From positions 3,936,001-4,000,000 of the forward strand of contig NZ_CP045404.1 of NCBI RefSeq assembly GCF_009363715.1: a stretch of DNA of 64,000 bases, in the 5' to 3' direction. The stretch's first letter is position 1. The number at the start of each line of letters is the position of its first letter. Below the pieces are notes generated by a model. It saw nothing but the letters and a program-made list of their open reading frames with translations. It did no database searches and was not told where the DNA came from. Source of the DNA: Roseovarius sp. THAF9. GTDB taxonomy: Bacteria; Pseudomonadota; Alphaproteobacteria; Rhodobacterales; Rhodobacteraceae. This document shows, piece after piece, positions 25,549-34,481 of the stretch. Position numbers and translations under genes: made by a program.

Positions 25549-25875
25549 CGGGTGGCTCCCTTTGTCGGTTGGCCGCGCCCGCCGCGGCCTTCATGGCGCC
25601 GAAAGACGGCGGGCGGGCCGGGCCTGCATCCTGGAGCGGCTGCGGAAGGACCGGAGCGTCAGCGGAGGATGGCGGAGGCCGGCGATTTTGCTTCGCGATG
25701 GAAAGCGGCCGTCAGGCCGCGCCGGAAAATCGTCGGCCGCAGCCATTGCCGGACCGGGCCGCCTGCTGTCCGGTCGCCCTCTGAAGAAGGCCGGGGCGCG
25801 GCCCTCTCCGGCATGCTCGGGGAGCCGTTGACGAAGGCTGCGACGTCACCGCCATAGCCCGCAGCGCTGCCCCGT
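25549..25875. other. Intergenic leader between Toprim and DUF2493 genes
   Basis: 327 bp without a convincing gene. It contains leader motif B at 25649-25710 and GC-rich inverted repeats such as GCGGCCGTCAGGCCGC (25706 area) that may act as a terminator for the upstream Toprim gene or as part of the DUF2493 leader. Confidence 0.5.
25649..25710 (-). repeat. Leader motif B, copy before DUF2493
   Basis: Partner of 22529-22590; shares GCGTCAGCGGAGGATGGCG exactly and then CCGGCG and TCGCGA blocks. About 100 bp upstream of the DUF2493 start, same strand relation as in the other copy. Confidence 0.65.
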
Positions 25876-26940
25876 TCAGGCGGACAGAACGGACTCCATG
25901 AACCTGGCGACATCCTGCGGCGCGAGTTGGACCCGGATCGACGCCCGGAAGGCGTCGAGACCACGCAGGCGCAGATCCTCGTTGAGATCGCCGAGCATCG
26001 GCGAAAGCGGCAGTGCCTCTATGCCGAGCGCATCGGCCCGTTCGACGAGTGTGTCCCGCGCGCCGTCGCCCGCCGGGTCGTCATCGCGGACGATATAGAG
26101 CCGGCGCAGCGTGTCGGGGAACAGGATGGCGGCAAGATGAGCTGCGGAGAGCGCAGACGCCATCGGCATCTCGGGCAAGACACAGCGCAGTGACAGCATG
26201 GTCTCGATGCCTTCGCCCGCCGCCATGACCTCGCCCGCCACGCCGAAACGCACCGCGTGGCCGAGCAGATCGCCCATTGCCCGTCGCGGTGTCTCGATCG
26301 GCGCCTTGCCGAACGTCGCTTCGCTGAACCCGTTCGGATCGAGCCAGGTGCGATGCGCGCCAGTCTGGTGACCATTCAGATCAGTGACCGACGCGATCAG
26401 TGCGGGCCACGTCTCTGTCGGGCTGTTCTCGTCAGGCCGGTAGTAGCAGCGCGGATGAAACCGCAGCGATCCGGTTCCGTGCAAAGCCGTAATGCCGCGG
26501 TTGCGGAAATACGATTCCGCGAGTGTGCCCATAATCGGCCGCGCCATCGAGAACAGGCGTTTCGCCGCCAGCGGCGAACCCGTTGGTGCGGGCGACGTCC
26601 GTCCCGGCGATGAAGCCGGCTCAGGCTCGGGATGCGGTAGGCTGAGAAACCGCCGCGCTTCGTCGGCCACGTCCCTGAACTCGGTCAAACCGCAGCTTTC
26701 GCGGATCACATCGAGGAGATCGCCGTGTTCACCCGTTGCGGCGTCTGTCCATTTGCCCGCCGCGCCCTTGCCGGATTCGGGGCCGGTCAGACGCACGAAC
26801 ATCGAACGCCCCTTGGTGTTGCGCACGTCGCCCACCATCCAGTAGCGGCCCTCGCGCCGTCCGTTCGAGAGATATTCGCGGCACACGGCCTCGGCCTGCC
26901 TGCCGAGACGATGTGCGAGGTCGGAAGCGTCGCGGGTCAT
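25876..26940 (-). CDS. Toprim-domain primase-like protein
   Basis: 354 residues from ATG 26940, coupled by ATGA overlap to the helicase upstream. The N-terminal region (REYLSNGRREGRYWMVGDVR) and YFRNRGITALHGTGSLRFHP belong to the plasmid Toprim/primase-helicase-like family; the Toprim core has EVMAAGEGIETMLSLRCVLP with the catalytic Glu and LRRLYIVRDDDPAGDGARDT with the DxD. Probably primes or processes the incoming strand; exact activity unproven. Confidence 0.9.
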   Translation of the reverse strand: MTRDASDLAHRLGRQAEAVCREYLSNGRREGRYWMVGDVRNTKGRSMFVRLTGPESGKGAAGKWTDAATGEHGDLLDVIRESCGLTEFRDVADEARRFLSLPHPEPEPASSPGRTSPAPTGSPLAAKRLFSMARPIMGTLAESYFRNRGITALHGTGSLRFHPRCYYRPDENSPTETWPALIASVTDLNGHQTGAHRTWLDPNGFSEATFGKAPIETPRRAMGDLLGHAVRFGVAGEVMAAGEGIETMLSLRCVLPEMPMASALSAAHLAAILFPDTLRRLYIVRDDDPAGDGARDTLVERADALGIEALPLSPMLGDLNEDLRLRGLDAFRASIRVQLAPQDVARFMESVLSA

Positions 26941-29900
26941 CAGGCTGCCTCCCGCTCGGCGATGCGCTCGACCGGGAACCGCTCCAGCAGTCTCGCGAGG
27001 ACGGCGGAGCCGGACGCATCGGTTGGGACGAACAGCCGGAACTTCCACGAGATGATCTCGCCGAAGAGGCCATAGGCCTTGAGGCGGTCGCGCATCGTGT
27101 CGGTGAAGCCGGTGAGCTCGATGCGGTTCGCGCCCATGACGCGGGCGCGACGAAGCTGAAGGCCCTCGGCGAGATCGAGGATCGTGCGACCCTCGGTCAG
27201 CGCGGCGAAGGCATCGTCCCCCGAGAGGCTGGCGGCGCCCGTCGTCGCCGCGTTCGCGGCCCAGGCCGGTGAGACCTTGCGGCCAATGATCCGCTCGCCA
27301 TCATCGGTCTGCAGCCGGTAGACCCGCGTCGATTCATTGGGCAGGCGCTTCCAGATCGGCAGCAACAGCCCGGAAACGATGTGAACGGTGCTGTCGGTAT
27401 ATTCCGGGACTGCCGCAACTTCGGTGTCCCAGATGTGCGCAAACGTCTCGCGGTCGGTTTCGACCCAGTGCGTCTCGCTCATCATTGCGAGGGGCACCTT
27501 GGTGGATTCAATCGGTCGGATCAGGCGCACCCGGCGTTCGACGACACCGTCGTCGTCGATCACGCTGGTGGTCGGAACGCGCACGGCGGCCCGGCCTGAT
27601 CGCTCGTTAACCAGCAGGGCGGCACGCGGATCGGCGAGATGGTCGAGCGCCTCGTCCAGCGCGACGGGATGGTTGCGTTCCCGCTGCGCGATGGTGAGCA
27701 GCGTGGTCTCCGCGCCGGTCGCCGGATGTGTATGGATCACCTGCCGGTCGGTGACGGTGAACTGCTCACCTCTCAGCGTTTCCAGCCCGACATCATAGGT
27801 GCCGCTGGCAATGGCGCCCTCGATCCGGGCGGTGAGGATCTGCTCGAAATGCGCGAACAGGATGTTTTGTAGATCGATGGTGAGCGCCAAAAGCCGGTTG
27901 AGGAAGGTGGTGATCGGCGGCAGTTCGTCCTTGATGCCGGTATCATCCATCAGCTTCAGACCAGTCGAGGTCTCGAAGGTCTGCAGCGAGCAGCCGTCGA
28001 CCTTGCCGCCGACGATCATGAGATAGAGCCGGCGCAGCGCGTCGCGCGCATAGGCGCTTTCGAGATTGTCCTCGGCGCGGAACAGGCCCTGGCCGCCGGT
28101 CTGGCGCTGGCCGCGCGTGATCGCCCCGAGCGTGTCGAGGCGGCGGGCGATGGTGGAGAGGAAGCGTTTCTCCGCCTTCACATCCGTGGCGACCGGCCGG
28201 AAGAGCGGCGGCTGTGCCTGATTGGTGCGGTTGGTGCGCCCCAGGCCCTGGATCGCGGCATCGGCCTTCCAGCCCGGCTCCAGCAGATAGTGGACGCGCA
28301 GGCGCTGGTTCTTCGCCGTTAGGTCGGCATGATAGGAGCGCCCGGTGCCCCCGGCGTCCGAGAAGATGAGGATGCGCTTGAGGTCATCCATGAAGGCTTG
28401 GGTTTCGGCGAGGTTTGCCGATATCGCGCGGCCTTCGACGGCGAGGCGATCAGCGGTGGCGCCGACACCGGGCTTGCGGACGATGCGGCGTGAGCGGCCC
28501 GTGACCTCGGCGACCATGTCGGTGCCGAAGCGATGGATGATCTGGTCGAGCGCACCGGGGACCGGCGGCAGTGAGGCGAGCTTCTCGATGAGCTTGTCGC
28601 GCCTTGCGACGGCCTCGCGGCTTTCGACGGGCTGGCCATCACGGGTTACCGGGCGGGAACACAGATTGCCCTCGGAGTCGGTGAAGGGCTCGTAAAGCTG
28701 CACAGGGAAGGAATGGGCCAGATAGTCGAGCACATATTCGCGCGGTGTGATGTCGACCTGGACGTCATTCCAGTCTTCGGTCGGGATGTCTGCGAGCCGC
28801 CGCTCCATCAGGGCTTCCCCGGTCGAGACGATCTGGATGACGGCGGCATGGCCGGCTTCGAGATCGGCATCGATGGCGCGGATCAGCGACGGCGTCTTCA
28901 TCGCCGTGATGAGGTGGTTGAAGAAGCGCTGCTTGGCGCTCTCGAACGCCGAGCGGGCCGCGGACTTGGCCTGCCGGTTCAGCGTAGCTCCACCGCTATC
29001 TGGGCTGCCGGTGACATTGGTTGCCTGCATGGCGGCATCGAGATTGTTGTGAATGATCGCGAAGGCGCCGGCATAGGCGTCGTAGATGCGCCGCTGCTCT
29101 TCGGTGAGCTGGTGCTCGACCAGCTCGTATTCGACGCCTTCATAGGACAACGAGCGGGCCTGGTAGAGGCCGAGCGCCTTAAGTTCGCGTGCCAGCACCT
29201 CCATGGCGGCGACCCCGCCATCCTCGATTGCCTCGACGAATTCAGCGCGTGTGGCGAAGGGGAAATCCTCGCCGCCCCACAAGCCGAGCCGCTGGGCATA
29301 GGCGAGATTGTGGACCGTGGTGGCGCCGGTTGCCGAGACATAGACGACGCGCGCATCGGGGAGCGCGTGTTGCAGGCGCAGCCCGGCGCGGCCCTGCTGC
29401 GAGGCGGCCTGGTCGCCGCGGTCGCCCTTCGATCCGGCGGCGTTCTGCATGGCGTGGCTTTCGTCGAAAATGATCACTCCATCGAAATCCTTTCCCAACC
29501 AATCGACGATCTGCCGGACACGCGAAACCTTCGATCCGCGCTCGTCGGAGCGCAGCGTGGCATAGGTGGTGAATAGGATGCCCTGCGGCAGACGGATGGG
29601 CGTACCCTGGCGAAAACGCGAGAGCGGTGTGACCAGGAGTCGTTCCTGGCCGAGCGCCGACCAGTCGCGCTGCGCATCCTCGAGCAGCTTGTCCGATTTG
29701 GACACCCAGACGGCGCGGCGACGGCCCTTGAGCCAGTTGTCGAGCAGGATGCCGGCGACCTGGCGGCCCTTGCCCGCGCCGGTGCCGTCGCCGAGGAACC
29801 AGCCACGCCGGAAACGGACCGCGTCGGCGGCGTCCTCCGCCGCAGCGGTGACGACATCGCAGGTGTCATCGACGGTCCAGACGCCGGCGAGATGCTGGGC

Positions 29901-31247
29901 ATGGGCTTCACCGGCATAGATCACGCTTTCGAGCTGGGCGTCGGAGAGAGTGCCGTCGGCTACGAGCGTCGCTGGCAGATGCGGGCAATAGTCCGGTTTT
30001 GGCGGCGCAACAGAGGCCATGGCGGCGGACTGGACGAGCTTGGTGGGATGCGCCTGAGAGCCGGGAATACGGATCGACTGAAGCGCGTATTCTTCATAGA
30101 TCGCATCGGTGAGGCGCCCGCCCTGCGGCGGGGTCCAGTCGAGTGTCTCATAGGTGAGCTCTTCGCCGCTCGGGTCGACAATCGAAAATGCGGATTTCAA
30201 ACCGCTCGAACTGCCGGGCGCGGCGGAAGTCGAGCGCGGCGGGGTGACCCGTTGTCCGGAGATCGCCGGTAAGGAGACCGGCGCGCGGGGCGGTATGTCC
30301 GCCTCGATCCAGCCAAGCAGCGTCGCGACATCGGGGGCGATACCCCGCGATACCGGAAGGGCGGTGGGATCGTCGTCGGCGATTTTGTCGATCACCGTCA
30401 GCCGCGTATCGATGGTGGTGCCATGGCGCGCATAGACCGCGCCGTTGATCGCAGCGGTGAAGACCACGCGCCCGTGCTCCTGCAGGCGCGTGAAGGCGTC
30501 CCGCCATTTCGGCGTGTCGGGTGCGAAACTGGCGCCGGTGATGGCAACGAGGCGTCCGCCCGGCGCCAGGCGCGCCAGGGCGGAGGCAACATGACGATAG
30601 GCGGCATCGGCCATGCGCCCGGAGACATTGGCCATCGCCGAAAATGGCGGGTTCATCAGTACGACGCTGGGAACGGCACTGGCGTCCAGATAGTCGTCGA
30701 TCTGGGCAGCATCGAAGCGTGTGACCGAAAGAGCCGGAAAGAGGGAAGAGAGAAACGCGCCGCGCGTCTCGGCCAACTCGTTGAGATGGAGCCGGCCCCC
30801 GGCGATTTCGGCGAGAATGGCGAGCGGGCCGGTGCCGGCCGAGGGTTCCAGCACGATGTCATCCGCGGTGATCGCGGCGGTGGTGGCCGCGGCGAAGCCC
30901 AGGGGGATCGGTGTCGAGAATTGCTGGAAGGCTTCGCTCTCTTCTGAGCGGCGGGTCTGCGAGGGCTGAAGGCCGGCGATCCTGGTGAGCAAAGGCAACG
31001 CGGCCGCCGGAGACCCGGCTTTGCGCAGTAGCGCCTTTCCGTATTTGCGCAGAAACAGGACGGCCGCACCTTCGCAGACGTCATAGGCGGTTTTCCAGTC
31101 CCAGGCGCCATCGGTATCGGAGCCGCCGAAGGCGGCGTCCATTGCAATGCGGAGCGCGGGCGCGTCGATGCGGCGGCCTTGTTCGAGAAGCGGAAGGAGT
31201 TGACGGGCGGCGCGGGCGAGCGCCGCCGCGGGAACGATCTCTGTCAT
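26940..31247 (-). CDS. Methyltransferase-helicase fusion, strawberry notch-like
   Basis: 1435 residues. N-terminal DNA-methyltransferase-like module: VLEPSAGTGPLAILAEIAGG (SAM motif I) and VVLMNPPFSAMANVSGRMAD (NPPF motif IV of adenine methylases). Then an SF2/SNF2-type helicase: FLGDGTGAGKGRQVAGILLD (motif I), VIIFDESHAMQNAA (DExH), YVSATGATTVHNLAY (motif III), and a C-terminal strawberry-notch helicase domain (GLGRTNRTNQAQPPLF, motif VI). The start at 31247 excludes an upstream extension to 31424 lying in the leader. Conserved in leading regions of alphaproteobacterial conjugative elements; protection or remodelling of incoming DNA is an inference. Confidence 0.92.
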   Translation of the reverse strand: MTEIVPAAALARAARQLLPLLEQGRRIDAPALRIAMDAAFGGSDTDGAWDWKTAYDVCEGAAVLFLRKYGKALLRKAGSPAAALPLLTRIAGLQPSQTRRSEESEAFQQFSTPIPLGFAAATTAAITADDIVLEPSAGTGPLAILAEIAGGRLHLNELAETRGAFLSSLFPALSVTRFDAAQIDDYLDASAVPSVVLMNPPFSAMANVSGRMADAAYRHVASALARLAPGGRLVAITGASFAPDTPKWRDAFTRLQEHGRVVFTAAINGAVYARHGTTIDTRLTVIDKIADDDPTALPVSRGIAPDVATLLGWIEADIPPRAPVSLPAISGQRVTPPRSTSAAPGSSSGLKSAFSIVDPSGEELTYETLDWTPPQGGRLTDAIYEEYALQSIRIPGSQAHPTKLVQSAAMASVAPPKPDYCPHLPATLVADGTLSDAQLESVIYAGEAHAQHLAGVWTVDDTCDVVTAAAEDAADAVRFRRGWFLGDGTGAGKGRQVAGILLDNWLKGRRRAVWVSKSDKLLEDAQRDWSALGQERLLVTPLSRFRQGTPIRLPQGILFTTYATLRSDERGSKVSRVRQIVDWLGKDFDGVIIFDESHAMQNAAGSKGDRGDQAASQQGRAGLRLQHALPDARVVYVSATGATTVHNLAYAQRLGLWGGEDFPFATRAEFVEAIEDGGVAAMEVLARELKALGLYQARSLSYEGVEYELVEHQLTEEQRRIYDAYAGAFAIIHNNLDAAMQATNVTGSPDSGGATLNRQAKSAARSAFESAKQRFFNHLITAMKTPSLIRAIDADLEAGHAAVIQIVSTGEALMERRLADIPTEDWNDVQVDITPREYVLDYLAHSFPVQLYEPFTDSEGNLCSRPVTRDGQPVESREAVARRDKLIEKLASLPPVPGALDQIIHRFGTDMVAEVTGRSRRIVRKPGVGATADRLAVEGRAISANLAETQAFMDDLKRILIFSDAGGTGRSYHADLTAKNQRLRVHYLLEPGWKADAAIQGLGRTNRTNQAQPPLFRPVATDVKAEKRFLSTIARRLDTLGAITRGQRQTGGQGLFRAEDNLESAYARDALRRLYLMIVGGKVDGCSLQTFETSTGLKLMDDTGIKDELPPITTFLNRLLALTIDLQNILFAHFEQILTARIEGAIASGTYDVGLETLRGEQFTVTDRQVIHTHPATGAETTLLTIAQRERNHPVALDEALDHLADPRAALLVNERSGRAAVRVPTTSVIDDDGVVERRVRLIRPIESTKVPLAMMSETHWVETDRETFAHIWDTEVAAVPEYTDSTVHIVSGLLLPIWKRLPNESTRVYRLQTDDGERIIGRKVSPAWAANAATTGAASLSGDDAFAALTEGRTILDLAEGLQLRRARVMGANRIELTGFTDTMRDRLKAYGLFGEIISWKFRLFVPTDASGSAVLARLLERFPVERIAEREAA

Positions 31248-31343
31248 GGGGAGAACCTCGGGAGAGCGGGAACGGGGCAAGCCGGGCAGCGCTCTCTCTG
31301 GACCGCACCGGCTCAAACCCGTCCCGGCAACCCTCTCCCTCTC
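31248..31343 (-). promoter_or_regulatory. Leader motif A before the methyltransferase-helicase
   Basis: On the minus strand GAGAGGGAGAG (31333-31343), then CCGGGACGGG (31318-31327), then a GC-rich fold and the start codon at 31247. Same order and spacing as the leaders before parB and ardC, but with a weaker hairpin. Confidence 0.6.
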
Positions 31344-31440
31344 AAGGCTCGGGCGGCCGATAGGCCTCGTAGGGATTGCCGTCGGCGGCCGCGCGCAACA
31401 GCGTCTGGAAATTGGCGCGGGCATGGTCGGGAATGCTCAT
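31342..31440 (-). pseudogene. Internally deleted DUF6117-like small protein
   Basis: 32 codons: MSIPDHARANFQTLLRAAAD then GNPYEAYRPPEP and stop. From memory, DUF6117 proteins of these elements begin xIPDHARxNFxTLLRAAxxG and end ...GNPYDAYxPP with about 50 residues in between; here the two ends are fused in frame, as if the middle had been deleted at the repeated GN. The start overlaps the stop of the upstream gene (ATGA). It also overlaps leader motif A. May be translated but is probably not functional. Confidence 0.55.
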
Positions 31441-31847
31441 GACTGGCCTCCCGCAAGAGTGTCGGCGAGCCATTCGCCGGTATAGGTCCACGCCACGGTC
31501 GCACCGGTTGCGAGGTCGAGGACATGGGCTCCGCCGCCGAACGCATCGATGCGCGGCCGCGAACAGGTATTGGCGTATTGGAAGCCCCATCGTCCGGTCA
31601 GTGAGAACGCGACCGCGCAGCGCTTGACGAACTGGATGACATGTTCCGGATCGCCGGTGACATCGTCGCGTATCCACAGGCGGGTGCCGCCATGCTCGGG
31701 CACGATCGAGAGATCGAAGCCTTCGGACGGCGGGTCTTCCGATGCGTTTTCTTCGGACAGACGGTTGTAGAGATCGAGCGCGCGCGCCGCGTTCTCGGGT
31801 GTTCTGACGTCAAGGACGCAGGAGAAGTGGGTGAAGTAGTCGGCCAT
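31437..31847 (-). CDS. Conserved hypothetical protein of ICE leading regions
   Basis: 136 residues: MADYFTHFSCVLDVRTPENA, ARALDLYNRLSEENASED, FDLSIVPEHGGTRLWIRDDV, GDPEHVIQFVKRCAVAFSLT and GGGAHVLDLATGATVAWTYT. A soluble alpha/beta protein of unknown function; I do not recognise a named family. Good ribosome-binding site (CAGGAG) directly after an intrinsic-terminator-like hairpin. Confidence 0.8.
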   Translation of the reverse strand: MADYFTHFSCVLDVRTPENAARALDLYNRLSEENASEDPPSEGFDLSIVPEHGGTRLWIRDDVTGDPEHVIQFVKRCAVAFSLTGRWGFQYANTCSRPRIDAFGGGAHVLDLATGATVAWTYTGEWLADTLAGGQS

Positions 31848-31862
31848 GACAGGCTCCTGAAA

Positions 31863-31890
31863 CGAAAAAGCCCGGTGCGGTGACCGGGCT
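31863..31890 (-). terminator. Terminator-like hairpin A in the leader of 31437-31847
   Basis: On the minus strand AGCCCGGT-CACCGC-ACCGGGCT followed by TTTTTCG, then at once CAGGAG and the start codon. Perfect 8-bp stem with a T run. Close twin of the hairpin at 32157-32183; both stand between a stop and the next ribosome-binding site. Confidence 0.7.
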
Positions 31891-31916
31891 CGAATTGCGG
31901 ATTTGGGGGTGAGCGG

Positions 31917-32138
31917 CTAGTAGCCGAATCGCCACGACGGCCAGGCTTGGCCGTCGTCGGCGTGCTTAATGGCCTCGTTGAGATAGGCCGGATCGCCATC
32001 GACAAGGGTGGGATCGCGTACGGGGGTTTCGTCGATCACCGTGACGGCGCTGACGACGCCGTCCTCGACCTCGACATGGACGGGCACGAGGAACTGGAAA
32101 ACGACGCGGCGTGTGGGATGAGCGTGTTCGCTATTCAT
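31917..32138 (-). CDS. Small hypothetical protein
   Basis: 73 residues: MNSEHAHPTRRVVFQFLVPV, HVEVEDGVVSAVTVIDETPV, RDPTLVDGDPAYLNEAIKHA, DDGQAWPSWRFGY. Seen between parB and the 136-residue gene; AGGAGGCGCTTTC precedes the ATG. No recognised domain. Codon pattern and strong start site support a real gene. Confidence 0.7.
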   Translation of the reverse strand: MNSEHAHPTRRVVFQFLVPVHVEVEDGVVSAVTVIDETPVRDPTLVDGDPAYLNEAIKHADDGQAWPSWRFGY

Positions 32139-32156
32139 GAAAGCGCCTCCTGAAAC

Positions 32157-32183
32157 AAAAAGGCCCGGTGCGGTGACCGGGCC
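32157..32183 (-). terminator. Terminator-like hairpin B after parB
   Basis: On the minus strand GGCCCGGT-CACCGC-ACCGGGCC then TTTTTGTTTC and AGGAGG of the next gene. Perfect 8-bp stem and T run. Same loop (CACCGC) and trailer as hairpin A, so one arose from the other. Could end parB transcription or attenuate the next gene. Confidence 0.7.
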
Positions 32184-32239
32184 GGGTTGGGAATGATGGT
32201 GTGAGATGCGGGGCGGCCCTGGCCACCCCGCAGGAGCGG

Positions 32240-34348
32240 CTATTCGGCAGCCACGGTTTGCGGCGTGTCGACAGGCTCTTCCTCGCCGTCGTCCTCGTCG
32301 GAGAGGAAGGCCGGCAGAGCTTCGGCGTCGTCGCCCTCGGCATCCGAGGTGGTGCCATCGTCGATGGCGGGCAGACGCAGCGGTTCGGGCAACCAGCCAC
32401 TGTCGGCGAGTAGCCGTTCGGCCTCCTTGGCCATGTCCGGCTTCTTCAGATGGTCGATGAGCTGTGCGGTTTCTTCGCCCTTGGCCTCGCGTACCGCTTC
32501 GAGGATGCGGGGCTTGGTCACCCGGCCGAAATAGTTGTCGACCGTCGGCCGCCATCCCGTCTCGACCATGTCGAGCCCGATGGCACGGGCGAGCCGGTCC
32601 GCCTCGTGAATACGCTGCTGAACGCCGCGCGCCGTCGGCCCTGCGCCATAGGGATTGGCCTTCTCGTAGAGCGCGTTGACGCCGAAGGAGACGCAATGGG
32701 CGAGGAGCGCCATGCGGCTCGCATCGTCGAGACCGTCGATCTTGGCCCAGAGCGCCTCGTCGTCTTCAAGGGGCAGGTCGGCCTTCCAGGCCTCGTGCCG
32801 GTCGTCGACGGTCTTGGCGGCGGCACTGTCTTTCAGGTCATCACCCTGGACGGGGAAATAGACCTGCCGGACGGAAGCCTCGAGGCATCCCGGTGACGAG
32901 ACGTGCTGGAAGGCGTCGCGCACCAGCTTGTGGATCAGCGCGGTCATGGCGACTGAGGGGTTGTTGGCCAGCGCATCACGCAGCGCGAGTGAGCGATGCG
33001 CGGTCAGTTCGATCACCAGCCGCTCGGGCAGCGGCTTGATCGCATCGTCCTCCTCGTCCTGCGGCTCGGGTTCGCCGCCCACGGAAATGACGGTGCGCTG
33101 CACGGCGCCGGGATCGGATGCCGCATCGCCATCGCTTCCCGCGTCATCGTCGCCCTCGGACGCCTCGTCCTCGGGACGGACATAGCCACGCTCGACGGAA
33201 AGCTGTCCATCGTGGCGGATGCTGACAAAGGCGCCAGCGCGGCCGATCTCGGCAGGATCGTACTGCTTCGGCCGATCCTCGAAGGCGTCGAGCGCCACCT
33301 CGATATCGCCGAACCGTTCATCCACCTCGTCGGGCAATTCGTCGGCCTCGGCATATTCGGCCTCCAGACGGTCGAACTCCTCACGCAGGGCTTCGCGTGT
33401 GGCCCGTTCCTCGTCGGTGAGATCGACTGGCGTGCCGGTGAGCGCCCGCAAGCCGTTGGTATGGCCATAGGGGAAATCGGCTGCGACCGAGATCCATTTC
33501 CAGCCCTCCTCGGCGATGGCCTCCGCCTCGGCGGTGAGCTTCTCGCCGACCAGCCGTTCGAGCAGAGTGACATCCTCGATCCAGCCGCCATCATCCTCCT
33601 GGAAGAGATCGCGCAGGACAGTGCCGCCGGCCTCTTCATAGGCTTCGATGGTGACGAAGCGCACGCGCCGGTCCGAGGCCCGCACGGTGTTCTCGGTGAG
33701 CATGCGGCGGATCTGATAGGGTTCCTTCGACCAGCTATGCTCGATGGCCTCCCAGACCTGTTCCTGGCGGGCATGGTCGGTGGAAACCGTGAAGGCCATC
33801 AACTGATCGAGCGTCATGGCGTCCTCGGCGTAGAGGTCGAGGAGCTTTTCCGACACCGAAGCGAGCTTGAGGCGCTGCTTGACGGTGTTGACCGAGACGA
33901 AGAACCGCGCGGCGATGTCTTCCTCGCTCATGCCCTGGTCCCGGAAGGTCTGGAACGCGCGGAACTGGTCGAGGGGATGCAGCGCTGCGCGTTGGACGTT
34001 TTCGGCGAGCGAATCTTCCTCGGCCGAAATCTCGCTGTCCGCCTCGCGCACGTTGCAGGGAACCGGCGCGGTGCGGGCCAACCGCTTCTTCTTCGCCAGA
34101 AGTTCGAGCGCCCGGAATCGGCGGCCGCCGGCCGGAACCTCGAACATGCCGGTCTCCTTGCCGTCGGCGTCCGCCACCGGGCGGACGTTGAGATTCTGCA
34201 GAAGGCCGCGGCGGGCAATGTCCTCGGCCAGGTCCTCGATCGAGACGCCGGCCTTGATGCGCCGGACGTTGGACTGGCTGAGCACCAGCTTGTTGAAGGG
34301 GATGTCGCGCGAGGCGCTGAGGGTGATCTTCTTGGCTGCTGTCGCCAT
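32240..34348 (-). CDS. parB: Large ParB/Spo0J-type protein
   Basis: 702 residues. The N-terminal ParB domain includes IPFNKLVLSQSNVRRIKAGV, SIEDLAEDIARRGLLQNLNV, FEVPAGGRRFRALELL and EEDSLAENVQRAALHPLDQF; an HTH follows (MSEEDIAARFFVSVNTVKQR). The long C-terminal part (residues ~250-700) has an acidic linker with many Asp/Glu around 380-440 and is shared by ParB-like proteins of conjugative plasmids (KorB/ArdB-region relatives). No parA lies next to it; it is more likely a leading-region regulator or nuclease-type ParB than a partition partner. Preceded by leader motif A. Confidence 0.9.
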   Translation of the reverse strand: MATAAKKITLSASRDIPFNKLVLSQSNVRRIKAGVSIEDLAEDIARRGLLQNLNVRPVADADGKETGMFEVPAGGRRFRALELLAKKKRLARTAPVPCNVREADSEISAEEDSLAENVQRAALHPLDQFRAFQTFRDQGMSEEDIAARFFVSVNTVKQRLKLASVSEKLLDLYAEDAMTLDQLMAFTVSTDHARQEQVWEAIEHSWSKEPYQIRRMLTENTVRASDRRVRFVTIEAYEEAGGTVLRDLFQEDDGGWIEDVTLLERLVGEKLTAEAEAIAEEGWKWISVAADFPYGHTNGLRALTGTPVDLTDEERATREALREEFDRLEAEYAEADELPDEVDERFGDIEVALDAFEDRPKQYDPAEIGRAGAFVSIRHDGQLSVERGYVRPEDEASEGDDDAGSDGDAASDPGAVQRTVISVGGEPEPQDEEDDAIKPLPERLVIELTAHRSLALRDALANNPSVAMTALIHKLVRDAFQHVSSPGCLEASVRQVYFPVQGDDLKDSAAAKTVDDRHEAWKADLPLEDDEALWAKIDGLDDASRMALLAHCVSFGVNALYEKANPYGAGPTARGVQQRIHEADRLARAIGLDMVETGWRPTVDNYFGRVTKPRILEAVREAKGEETAQLIDHLKKPDMAKEAERLLADSGWLPEPLRLPAIDDGTTSDAEGDDAEALPAFLSDEDDGEEEPVDTPQTVAAE

Positions 34349-34433
34349 GGTGAGTTACTCCGCGACAGGCGCCGAGAGCCTCTCTCTCGGCTTGAAACCC
34401 GTCACGGAAAAAGGGCGCCGCCCTCTCACTCTC
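34349..34433 (-). promoter_or_regulatory. Leader motif A before parB
   Basis: On the minus strand GAGAGTGAGAG (34423-34433), CCGTGACGGG (34398-34407), then a perfect stem GCCGAGAG-AGAGG-CTCTCGGC (34371-34391), then GGAGTAACTCACC and ATG. The GAGAGTGAGAG box starts 75-85 bp before the start codon. Confidence 0.7.
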
Positions 34434-34481
34434 CCGCGCCTGGCCGGAGCCTTGCACGAAGGTGACAGCAAGACCGCCACG

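Noticed and set aside
32996..34465. 489-codon plus-strand frame opposite parB
   Set aside because: No recognisable domain; runs past the parB start into its leader. Shadow of the acidic ParB sequence.
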